Positions 37,551 through 44,648 of a stretch of 64,000 nucleotides of DNA are shown here, piece after piece. Location: positions 10,257 to 74,256 of the forward strand of contig NZ_KE383904.1 of the NCBI RefSeq assembly GCF_000422685.1, in the 5' to 3' direction. A model generated the notes under the pieces. The model had not been told where the DNA came from, made no database searches, and saw only the letters and a program-made list of their open reading frames with translations. A program made the position numbers and the translations under genes. Position 1 is the first letter of the stretch. Each line of letters opens with the position of its first letter. The DNA is from Flavobacterium gelidilacus DSM 15343 (GTDB taxonomy: Bacteria > Bacteroidota > Bacteroidia > Flavobacteriales > Flavobacteriaceae).

Positions 37551-37574
37551 AACTTTCAGAAAAAAATGAAAGTT
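37551..37574. promoter_or_regulatory. Predicted MarR/GbsR operator, site 2
   Basis: AACTTTCA (37551-37558), 8 nt, TGAAAGTT (37567-37574): a perfect 8-bp inverted repeat. It lies between marR and DUF2071, about 21 bp before the DUF2071 start. It has the same half-sites and spacing as the site at 38153-38176. No T-run follows on the minus strand, so it is not a typical terminator for marR. Confidence 0.65.
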
Positions 37575-37600
37575 TAAGTTAAATTTTTTTGTTTCAGTTT

Positions 37601-38104
37601 CTACTTCATAATTTTTATAACCAATCTTCCTAACCAATTGTCTTTAAATTCTGTAGCTTTTTCTAACATATTGTCAGCTTTTAAAACAAAATCGTATAAT
37701 TTGGTAGTTTGATCTACAAAATGTCTTTCTTCTTCTGTGGCATTTGAATCTATACTTGAAACTTCTTTTAAAACTTTCAAAGCAGGTTTGATTTCTCTTT
37801 TGCTTCTTTCTCTTGCGATTTTTACGGCTAATTCGTCTAAATTTTTTTCAGCAGTAAAAAACTCTCTTCTTTCACCGGCTTTGTATTCTTTGTAAACAAT
37901 TCCCCAATCCATTAAAGCACGTAAATTCATTGAAGCATTTCCGCGAGAAATTTGTAATTCTTCCATAACGTCTTCCATAGAAATAGGTTCATTGCTAACC
38001 ATTAATAGGGCGTGAATTTGAGCCATGGTTTTATTAATTCCCCATTGACTACCTAATGCACCCCAAGTTTGAACGAATTTATTTTTTGCTTCTTTGAATT
38101 CCAT
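37601..38104 (-). CDS. GbsR/MarR family winged-helix transcriptional regulator
   Basis: 167 residues. The DNA-binding part is INKTMAQIHALLMVSNEPIS, then MEDVMEELQISRGNASMNLR (recognition helix) and the wing DWGIVYKEYKAGERREFF. The C-terminal half is a helical dimerisation and effector region. It sits at the head of a minus-strand row (DUF2071, DCC, TIGR01777, two small membrane proteins). Its promoter carries one operator-like inverted repeat and the next gene carries another, which predicts autoregulation and control of the row. Confidence 0.88.
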   Translation of the reverse strand: MEFKEAKNKFVQTWGALGSQWGINKTMAQIHALLMVSNEPISMEDVMEELQISRGNASMNLRALMDWGIVYKEYKAGERREFFTAEKNLDELAVKIARERSKREIKPALKVLKEVSSIDSNATEEERHFVDQTTKLYDFVLKADNMLEKATEFKDNWLGRLVIKIMK

Positions 38105-38130
38105 TTTGGATTTATTTCAGTTTGATGAGA

Positions 38131-38162
38131 CAAAGATATATAAAAGTTTTTAAAGTTTCAAA
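38131..38162 (-). promoter_or_regulatory. marR promoter
   Basis: On the minus strand TTTG (38162-38159), 20 nt, TATCTTTG (38138-38131), a full TAnnTTTG match. The start codon follows 26 bp after the -7 box. The -33 element lies inside operator site 1. Confidence 0.7.
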
Positions 38163-38176
38163 AATAAATGAAAGTT
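38153..38176. promoter_or_regulatory. Predicted MarR/GbsR operator, site 1
   Basis: AAGTTTCA (38153-38160), 8 nt, TGAAAGTT (38169-38176). It differs from site 2 by one base in one half-site and has identical 8-nt spacing. It covers the -33 region of the marR promoter, a position that favours repression. Confidence 0.65.
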
Positions 38177-38182
38177 TATTTT

Positions 38183-38212
38183 AAAAAGAAACCGAACTAT
38201 TGAAATTCGGTT
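38183..38212 (-). terminator. Terminator of the M3 peptidase gene
   Basis: On the minus strand AACCGAA (38212-38206), a 9-nt loop, TTCGGTT (38196-38190), then TCTTTTT. It lies just past the stop at 38222 and separates the peptidase from marR. Confidence 0.8.
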
Positions 38213-38221
38213 ATCTTATTT

Positions 38222-40246
38222 TTAGATCAACCCAGCTCTTTTCAACAAAGCTTCAGGTTTTGGTTCTTGGCCTCTAAATTTTTTGTACAAAGTCATTGGA
38301 TGTTCTGTTCCACCTTTTGAAAGTACGTTTTCTTTGAATTTTGTAGCTACTTCTTTGTCAAAAATGCCTTTTTCTTGAAAATAAGCAAATGCATCAGCAT
38401 CTAGAACTTCTGCCCATTTGTAACTGTAATATCCAGAAGAATAACCACCTTGGAAAATATGAGAAAAAGATGTACTCATGCAATTTTCTGCAACATCTGG
38501 ATATAGTTTTGTGTTTTCGAATGCTTTTTCTTCAAATGCTTTTACATTATCTATTGTTTGTGGTTTTCCGTGATATGTCATATCTAATAAGCCAAAACTT
38601 ATTTGACGCATGGTTGCCATTCCTTCTTGAAAACTCGCACTTTCTTTGATTTTTTCTACATATTCTTGTGGAATAATTTCACCAGTTTCGTAATGTTTAG
38701 CAAATAATGCTAAAGCTTCTGGTTCATAGCACCAATTTTCCATCACTTGACTTGGTAATTCCACAAAATCCCAATAGACAGAAGTTCCAGATAAACTTGG
38801 ATAAACCGTGTTGGCTAACATTCCGTGCAAACCATGACCAAACTCGTGAAATAAAGTTGTTACTTCATTAAAGGTTAGGAGTGAAGGTTTAGTCACTGTT
38901 GGTGGTGTGAAGTTGCACACATTTGAAATATGTGGTCTATCGTTTTTACCATTTCTAATCGATTGTGATTTAAATGAAGTCATCCAAGCACCATTTCGTT
39001 TTCCTTTTCTTGGAAAAAAGTCAGCATAAAAAACAGCTACTAATTGGTTATCTTCATCCGTTACTTCGTAAGTTGTAACATCTTTATGATATTTTTCAAT
39101 ATCAAAAACTTCTGTGAAGGTTAATCCGTATAGTTTTCTAGCAATTGTAAATGCACCGTTTAAAACATTTTCTAATTTAAAATAAGGTTTTAGTTTTTCA
39201 TCATCTAAATTGAATAATTTTTGCTTCAATTTTTCAGAATAATAAGCACCATCCCATTTTTCTAAATGATCAATTCCGTCTAATTCTTTAGCGAAAGCAG
39301 TTAATTCAGCAAATTCTCTTTCTGCTGCAGGTTTTGCTTTTTCTAACAAATCATTCAAAAATGAAATTACCTTATCTGGATTTTGAGCCATACGTTCTTC
39401 CAAAACAAAATGAGCATGTGAAGGATAACCCAATAAATTAGCTCGTTCATGACGCAAACGAACAATATCTTTTACGTTATTTTGATTGTCAAATTCATTG
39501 CTTTGAAATGCTTTTTTTCCTGCTGCAATAGCAAGTTCTTTACGTAATTCACGATTATCTGCATACGTTAAAAAAGGTATATAACTTGGGTAATCTAAAG
39601 TAAATACCCAGCCTTCTAGTTTTCTGTTTTCTGCTTCTGACTTTGCAGCTTCGATTACACCTTCAGGCAAACCTTTTAAATCGGCTTCATTTGTGATGTG
39701 TAACTGATAATTGTTGGTTTCAGCTAAAACATTTTCACCATAAGTCAGTTTCAGTTTGGCTAATTGTGTGTCAATTTCACGAAGTTTTGTTTTTTGTTCG
39801 TCATTCAACAAAGCACCATTTCTAACAAAACTTTTGTATTTTTTGTCTAATAAAGTTTGTTGTTCCGTAGTTAAAGTTAAATCATTTTTTTGATCGTGAA
39901 TTGCTTTTATTCTTTTGAATAAATCTTCATTTAAAGTAATGTCATTGCTAAATTCTGTCAGTAATGGAGAAACTTCTTGTGCTATTTTTTGCATTTCTTC
40001 AGAAGTTTCAGCCGAATTTAAATTGAAGAAAATAGACGATAATCTATCTAAAGGATTTCCTGCAAAATCTAAAGCTTCTAAAGTATTTTCAAAAGTTGGA
40101 GATTCTGGATTATTTATTATGGCATCGATTTCAGCTTTTGCATTTTTGATATTTTCTTCAAAAGCAGGTTTGTAATCTTCCATTTTAATTTGCAAAAATG
40201 GAGCTGTTTCGAATTTTGTATGGAATGTTTGGGTAAGTAGTTTCAT
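38222..40246 (-). CDS. M3 family oligopeptidase (Dcp/oligopeptidase A-like)
   Basis: A 674-residue cytoplasmic zinc metallopeptidase that trims short peptides. The zinc motif HEFGHGLHGM (HExxH) is followed by the downstream Glu region (VELPSQVMENW), and SSGYYSYKWAEVLDADAF is the conserved C-terminal substrate-binding block. No signal peptide is present, so it acts in the cytosol. The start is placed at the ATG at 40246 (MKLLTQTF), matching the family N-terminus; a Met six codons earlier is less likely. A terminator follows at 38183-38212. Confidence 0.92.
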   Translation of the reverse strand: MKLLTQTFHTKFETAPFLQIKMEDYKPAFEENIKNAKAEIDAIINNPESPTFENTLEALDFAGNPLDRLSSIFFNLNSAETSEEMQKIAQEVSPLLTEFSNDITLNEDLFKRIKAIHDQKNDLTLTTEQQTLLDKKYKSFVRNGALLNDEQKTKLREIDTQLAKLKLTYGENVLAETNNYQLHITNEADLKGLPEGVIEAAKSEAENRKLEGWVFTLDYPSYIPFLTYADNRELRKELAIAAGKKAFQSNEFDNQNNVKDIVRLRHERANLLGYPSHAHFVLEERMAQNPDKVISFLNDLLEKAKPAAEREFAELTAFAKELDGIDHLEKWDGAYYSEKLKQKLFNLDDEKLKPYFKLENVLNGAFTIARKLYGLTFTEVFDIEKYHKDVTTYEVTDEDNQLVAVFYADFFPRKGKRNGAWMTSFKSQSIRNGKNDRPHISNVCNFTPPTVTKPSLLTFNEVTTLFHEFGHGLHGMLANTVYPSLSGTSVYWDFVELPSQVMENWCYEPEALALFAKHYETGEIIPQEYVEKIKESASFQEGMATMRQISFGLLDMTYHGKPQTIDNVKAFEEKAFENTKLYPDVAENCMSTSFSHIFQGGYSSGYYSYKWAEVLDADAFAYFQEKGIFDKEVATKFKENVLSKGGTEHPMTLYKKFRGQEPKPEALLKRAGLI

Positions 40247-40334
40247 TATAATGTTTTTTGCCATTAAAGTATTAAGATTGATTAAGAATTGATATATAAC
40301 TTAATTTAACTTACTATTTAAATGGTTTAAATTT

Positions 40335-40817
40335 TTATTTTTTTAATTCTTCCGAAGATTTTAAAACGGTTTGCTTTAATCCTTCTTTGTAAGCAATTAT
40401 TTTATCTAACACACATTTATCAGAAGTTCCGATGATTTGAGCAGCAAGAATTCCGGCATTTTTAGCACCATTTAAAGCAACAGTTGCTACAGGAACACCA
40501 CCAGGCATTTGTAAAATGGATAAAACAGAATCCCAACCATCAATCGAATTGCTAGATTTTACAGGAACACCAATCACAGGTAATGGAGACATAGAAGCAA
40601 CCATTCCAGGTAAATGAGCAGCTCCACCAGCTCCAGCAATAATCACTGAAATTCCACGAGTATGTGCATTTTGACTAAAATCGAATAATTTTTCTGGAGT
40701 TCTGTGTGCCGAAACAATATCTACTTCGATTTCAATATCAAATCCGTTTAAGATATCGATGGCATCTTGCATTACTGGTAAATCGGATTTTGAACCCATT
40801 ATGATGGCTACTTTCAT
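40335..40817 (-). CDS. purE: N5-carboxyaminoimidazole ribonucleotide mutase
   Basis: A 160-residue class I PurE, which interconverts N5-CAIR and CAIR in purine synthesis. Motifs: MGSKSDLPVMQDA (phosphate loop), SAHRTPEKLFDF (catalytic His) and AGAGGAAHLPGMVAS. Its partner purK lies just upstream on the same strand. Confidence 0.97.
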   Translation of the reverse strand: MKVAIIMGSKSDLPVMQDAIDILNGFDIEIEVDIVSAHRTPEKLFDFSQNAHTRGISVIIAGAGGAAHLPGMVASMSPLPVIGVPVKSSNSIDGWDSVLSILQMPGGVPVATVALNGAKNAGILAAQIIGTSDKCVLDKIIAYKEGLKQTVLKSSEELKK

Positions 40818-40823
40818 TTTTTT

Positions 40824-40900
40824 TATTTAAAGATTTAAAGATTTAAGAATTTAAAGATTTGTTTAATTTTTCAATCTTTCAATTTTTTCAATCTTTCAAT
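40824..40900. repeat. AAAGATTT / TTTCAATC word array between purK and purE
   Basis: The spacer is built of repeats: TTTAAAGA units to about 40858, then two copies of TTTCAATCTTTCAATT. The first half is loosely complementary to the second, so a long imperfect hairpin is possible in the purK-purE transcript. Confidence 0.65.
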
Positions 40901-42051
40901 TAACTTATAACTCTAATACTTTTCTTAACTTCCTCAGCAATCTTTCTAGCTTCAACCATATCTTCGTTTACAATTGTAACGTGACCCATTTTTCTGAAAG
41001 GTCTAGTTTGTCTTTTTCCGTAAATATGAGGTGTTACTCCGTCAATTGCCATTATTTTTTCAATGTTTTGATATACAACTTGACCTTCAAATCCTTCTTC
41101 ACCAACCAAATTCACCATAATTCCGGCAACTTTGCTTGAAGTATTTCCTAAAGGAAGATTTAATATAGCTCTTAAATGATTTTCAAATTGTGATGTATAA
41201 CTTGCTTCGATAGAATAATGTCCGGAATTATGTGGTCTTGGTGCGACTTCGTTTACTAAAATTTCATCCTCTTCTGTTTGAAACATTTCAACAGCTAATA
41301 AACCAACGTGATTGAAACTCTCAGAAACTTTTAAGGCAACATCAATGGCTTTTTGAGCTACTTTTTCGTCAATTCTTGCAGGACAAATTACGTATTCAAC
41401 TTGATTAGCTTCAGGATGAAATTCCATTTCTACAACAGGATACGTTTTTACTTCTCCAGAAAACGAACGAACAACAATTACTGCCAATTCATTTTTAAAG
41501 GGAATCATATCTTCAGCAATACATTCCACATCTGGAAGATTTGTTAAGTCCATAGAAGAACGACAAACTTTTACACCATTTCCATCATAACCAAATTGAG
41601 CACATTTCCATACGAAAGGAAACTCTAATTCGTCTTTTTCAAGAGATTGTTTTAAATCATTTAAACCTACGAAACGCAAATGTTTTGAAGTAGGAATGTT
41701 TTTTTCGACATAAAAATCTTTCTGTTTTCCTTTGTTTTGAATTAAACGCAAGGTTTTTGGAGATGGAAAAACAGCTAAACCTTCTTCTTCTAGTTTGTCT
41801 AAAGCGTCAAGATTTACGTTTTCAATTTCGATTGTCAATAAATTAACCATTTTTCCAAATTTGTAAACCGTGTCAAAATCCATTAGACTTCCTTTGTAGA
41901 AAGCATTGCAGCCAAATTGTGATGGTGCTTCTTCACTTGGATCAAGCACTAAAGTTTGAATGTCAAATTTTCTTGTGTCAGCCAAAAGCATTTTTCCTAA
42001 TTGACCACCACCTAAAATTCCTAATTTAAAATCAGAAGAGAAATAATTCAT
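40900..42051 (-). CDS. purK: N5-carboxyaminoimidazole ribonucleotide synthase
   Basis: A 383-residue ATP-grasp enzyme that carboxylates AIR with ATP and bicarbonate, supplying PurE. LGILGGGQLGKMLL opens the protein; FVWKCAQFGYDGNGVKV and NEVAPRPHNSGHY are ATP-grasp and PurK motifs. It has a promoter with both elements (42106-42135) whose -33 lies in the end of the toxin pseudogene, and a leader hairpin. purE is downstream. Confidence 0.96.
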   Translation of the reverse strand: MNYFSSDFKLGILGGGQLGKMLLADTRKFDIQTLVLDPSEEAPSQFGCNAFYKGSLMDFDTVYKFGKMVNLLTIEIENVNLDALDKLEEEGLAVFPSPKTLRLIQNKGKQKDFYVEKNIPTSKHLRFVGLNDLKQSLEKDELEFPFVWKCAQFGYDGNGVKVCRSSMDLTNLPDVECIAEDMIPFKNELAVIVVRSFSGEVKTYPVVEMEFHPEANQVEYVICPARIDEKVAQKAIDVALKVSESFNHVGLLAVEMFQTEEDEILVNEVAPRPHNSGHYSIEASYTSQFENHLRAILNLPLGNTSSKVAGIMVNLVGEEGFEGQVVYQNIEKIMAIDGVTPHIYGKRQTRPFRKMGHVTIVNEDMVEARKIAEEVKKSIRVIS

Positions 42052-42058
42052 ATAATTT

Positions 42059-42079
42059 AATCTGAACTTGTTTCAGATT
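42059..42079. promoter_or_regulatory. Leader hairpin upstream of purK
   Basis: AATCTGAA (42059-42066) and TTCAGATT (42072-42079) form an 8-bp stem with a 5-nt loop. It lies between the predicted purK start site and the ATG, ending 8 bp before the ATG. It could affect translation or mark a regulator site. On the plus strand a T-run follows, but no plus-strand gene precedes it. Confidence 0.45.
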
Positions 42080-42105
42080 CTTTTTTAGTTAAAACTTACT
42101 TTCCA

Positions 42106-42135
42106 CAAAGATAAACATTTGAAATTCCGTTACAA
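42106..42135 (-). promoter_or_regulatory. purK promoter
   Basis: On the minus strand TTG (42135-42133), 19 nt, TATCTTTG (42113-42106): both elements at ideal spacing. The leader would be about 45-50 nt and contain the hairpin at 42059-42079. Confidence 0.7.
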
Positions 42136-42429
42136 TAATTTTAAATAATCTTTTGGATTTTGTCGATTGTCTATAAAAAGTAAAAATATGATTTTTTGAT
42201 TTCCTTCATCATATTCATAAAATAGAGAAGCATTTTTGTGCAACACAACTTTTCGGATAGTTTTTGTAAATAATTTACCTAATTGAGGATTAATTAGCAG
42301 TTGTTTTTGAGTTTGATCTACTAAATCAATAAAATTTTGAAGTATTTTATAATTCCATTTAAAAAGCACAAATTCTGAGACATCTAGAAAAGAAATTCTG
42401 CCTTCTTAAGAAATTTCAATTTGAATCAT
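42130..42429 (-). pseudogene. ParE/RelE-type toxin interrupted by a nonsense codon
   Basis: The natural frame starts with ATG at 42429, overlapping the antitoxin stop as ATGA, and reads MIQIEIS, then TAA (42408-42406), then EGRISFLDVSEFVLFKWN and on to the end, 99 residues if read through. The rest looks like a ParE-type toxin (NYKILQNFIDLVDQTQKQLL, FYEYDEGNQKIIFLLFID). A single base change (for example AAA to TAA) would explain the stop. Translation from the GTG at 42369 would give 79 residues lacking the first strand and helix start, probably inactive. The 3' end carries the purK -33 element. Confidence 0.75.
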
Positions 42430-42665
42430 TTTAGACCATATTTATCTCTTACTTCATTCAAAACATTATCAAAAGAATGTGTTTTTCCTTCTTTTGCACT
42501 TTGTTGCGATTTTTCTAGAAGTTTAATAATCAAATCTTTTCCATCATCTGTTTCGTCCCAAGAATTCGCTTGATTTATGTTGTTATAAATTTTTGAAATA
42601 AAATCATCTGAAGTAGATTCTTCTATTTTTTTAATAATTGCACGTTTTTTTTCTTGTAAATTCAT
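42426..42665 (-). CDS. Predicted antitoxin of the interrupted ParE-type pair
   Basis: 79 residues, mostly helical and charged (MNLQEKKRAIIKKIEESTSDDF, then SFDNVLNEVRDKYGLK), typical of small antitoxins in Bacteroidota ParE-like pairs. It has no clear ribbon-helix-helix. The end overlaps the toxin ATG by 4 bp. It remains open although the toxin frame is broken. Confidence 0.65.
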   Translation of the reverse strand: MNLQEKKRAIIKKIEESTSDDFISKIYNNINQANSWDETDDGKDLIIKLLEKSQQSAKEGKTHSFDNVLNEVRDKYGLK

Positions 42666-42698
42666 CGCCTTATTGGTTTGATAATCAAAGATATAATT

Positions 42699-43244
42699 TT
42701 AATTTAACTTCTTCAAAATATTACGCGCACAAGCTTGATAAGCTGCTGAATGTTCAAAAGCATCTTGCGTGATTATTGGCTTTAATTCCTCGTAAATCCA
42801 ATTGTATTTTTTTCCTAAAACAAATAAAGCTTTCATGGAATATACTTTTGCAGCTACTTTTTCATTTTGAATTAATCGATCTACTAAATTTTCAATAATA
42901 GTGTGTTCTTGGTCTTTTGACAACTCAATTCCGTTTTTTCTGTGATTGCTTTTGGCTAAAAACATACAAATTTTTGTGGCTGGTCTAACAGCTGAATCCT
43001 CTTTCAATTTAGGAAGAACTTCACAAAACCTATCTAAATAGGGTACGAACATTTTTAGTTTTTTATTGCAAACTAATTCTAATGACCAAAAGGCTTTTAC
43101 GTGATTTTTGTGCGAAATATCAAAAGCAATTTCGATTAATTCAGCTAAATTTTCATCACTTTTCATGGCAAAATTACTTACTGTAATTCTGCTTTTTTTG
43201 TGAGCTGTACTTTGGTCAATTTTTGCAAACATTTCTGAATTCAT
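42699..43244 (-). CDS. HEAT-repeat-like helical protein, hypothetical
   Basis: 181 residues made of successive helix pairs (NLAELIEIAFDISHKNHVKA, WSLELVCNKKLKMFVPYLDR, VAAKVYSMKALFVLGKKYNW), resembling HEAT repeats. No enzymatic motif. The start may be the ATG at 43244 or the one at 43232 (MFAKI). Its leader contains family 2 repeat copy B. Confidence 0.65.
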   Translation of the reverse strand: MNSEMFAKIDQSTAHKKSRITVSNFAMKSDENLAELIEIAFDISHKNHVKAFWSLELVCNKKLKMFVPYLDRFCEVLPKLKEDSAVRPATKICMFLAKSNHRKNGIELSKDQEHTIIENLVDRLIQNEKVAAKVYSMKALFVLGKKYNWIYEELKPIITQDAFEHSAAYQACARNILKKLN

Positions 43245-43273
43245 ATATGGAAATATTTATTTTTAGAGATCAT

Positions 43274-43346
43274 ATATGGTATCGTTTTTTTTAAGGTTTT
43301 TGCTAAAGCAAATAGGGTTTGTGACGATTTCATGCTGTAAATATAT
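43274..43346. repeat. Structured intergenic repeat, family 2, copy B
   Basis: 73 bp, in the leader of the minus-strand HEAT-like gene. Same plan as copy A: ATG and ATCGT on the left pair with ACGAT and CAT on the right (where copy A has ATCGC and GCGAT); inner hairpin TTTGCT (43299-43304), loop AA, AGCAAA (43307-43312), where copy A has TTTGTT and AACAAA. Both stem changes are compensatory. On the minus strand it begins at TATATTTA, a -7-like box. Confidence 0.7.
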
Positions 43347-43460
43347 CAATTTTGCAAAAAAGTTGAAATACTTTATTCGTAATCCTTTCATGTTTAGTAA
43401 ATTTGTTGTTTATTTTTAATTACAAACAACAAAACCGATTTATTTCGGAACAACTACACA

Positions 43461-44579
43461 ATGATACAATTACACGATAAACATTTTACACCTTTTATTT
43501 CATCAGACGAAATAGATTTTGCAATTCAAAATATGGCAAAACAAATGGATGATGATTTTTTTGACGAAGTTCCTGTTTTTATTGGAGTTTTGAATGGTTC
43601 TTTTAAAGTTATTTCAGATTTGATGAAATATTATAGAGGAATGTGTGAAGTAAGTTTTGTAAAACTAGCTTCTTATGAAGGAACAGAAACAACAAATGAA
43701 GTAAAACAATTAATCGGTTTAAACGAAGATTTAGAAGGAAAAACCGTTGTAATTGTTGAAGATATTGTTGATACTGGAAACACAATTGAAGAATTAAAAA
43801 GAATATTAAAAGACAAAAAAGTAAAGCATTTAAAAATTGCAACCTTATTTTTTAAACCTGAAGCTTATAAAAAAGACATAAAATTAGATTATGTTGGAAT
43901 TCGAATTCCAAATAAATTCATCGTTGGATTTGGATTAGATTATGATGGATTAGGAAGAAATTTACCAGATGTATATCAATTAGCCATAGCAAACACACAA
44001 ACAGAAATGATTAATATAGTTTTATTCGGAAAACCTGGAGCAGGTAAAGGAACTCAAGCCGATTTTTTAAAAGAGAAATATAGTTTAGTACATCTTTCAA
44101 CAGGAGATATTTTTAGATACAATATAAAAAATGATACCGATTTAGGAAAATTAGCTAAAACTTTTATGGATAAAGGTGATTTAGTTCCAGATGAAGTAAC
44201 CATTAAAATGTTGCAAAGTGAAGTTGATAAAAATCCAGATGCAAAAGGATTTTTATTTGACGGATTTCCAAGGACGATTGCACAAGCAGAAGCATTGGAC
44301 GCTTTTCTAAGTTCAAAAAATCAAAAAATTACGGCAACAGTTGCTTTAGAAGCTGATGATAATATTTTAGTACAACGTTTATTAGAACGAGGAAAAACAT
44401 CAGGAAGACCAGATGATCAAGATGAAGAAAAAATCAGAAATCGTTACGACGAATATAACCAAAAAACGGCTCCATTGATGGATTACTACAAGGCACAATA
44501 TAAATTCAAATCTGTTGACGGAATTGGAAGTATTGCAGAAGTAACAGAAAGATTGAGTAAGGTTATAGATACTTTATAA
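43461..44579 (+). CDS. Hypoxanthine phosphoribosyltransferase-adenylate kinase fusion
   Basis: A 372-residue two-domain protein. Residues 1-182: HPRT-type purine phosphoribosyltransferase with the PRPP motif VVIVEDIVDTGNT and the substrate loop LASYEGTET. Residues 183-372: adenylate kinase, beginning MINIVLFGKPGAGKGTQ (P-loop), HLSTGDIFR, FDGFPRTIAQAEAL and a short LID (ERGKTSGRPDD) with no zinc Cys. Met183 is where a separate adk would start, so the junction is a near-perfect head-to-tail fusion. Both activities belong to purine salvage and nucleotide balance, next to the purK-purE genes. A -7-like TAAATTTG is at 43398-43405 and a terminator at 44605-44638. Confidence 0.92.
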   Translation: MIQLHDKHFTPFISSDEIDFAIQNMAKQMDDDFFDEVPVFIGVLNGSFKVISDLMKYYRGMCEVSFVKLASYEGTETTNEVKQLIGLNEDLEGKTVVIVEDIVDTGNTIEELKRILKDKKVKHLKIATLFFKPEAYKKDIKLDYVGIRIPNKFIVGFGLDYDGLGRNLPDVYQLAIANTQTEMINIVLFGKPGAGKGTQADFLKEKYSLVHLSTGDIFRYNIKNDTDLGKLAKTFMDKGDLVPDEVTIKMLQSEVDKNPDAKGFLFDGFPRTIAQAEALDAFLSSKNQKITATVALEADDNILVQRLLERGKTSGRPDDQDEEKIRNRYDEYNQKTAPLMDYYKAQYKFKSVDGIGSIAEVTERLSKVIDTL

Positions 44580-44604
44580 TTTTTTTTAGATATTTGTAAT
44601 CATT

Positions 44605-44638
44605 AAAGAGCTATTCATTTAAATAGCTCTTTTTTTTT
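44605..44638 (+). terminator. Terminator after the HPRT-ADK gene
   Basis: AAAGAGCTATT (44605-44615) pairs perfectly with AATAGCTCTTT (44622-44632), followed by a T-run. Confidence 0.9.
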
Positions 44639-44648
44639 AACTTTACTT

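Noticed and set aside
43404..43430. GTTGTTT/AAACAAC hairpin before the HPRT-ADK gene
   Set aside because: Seven-bp low-GC stem with a long loop; not supported by a second copy or by position.
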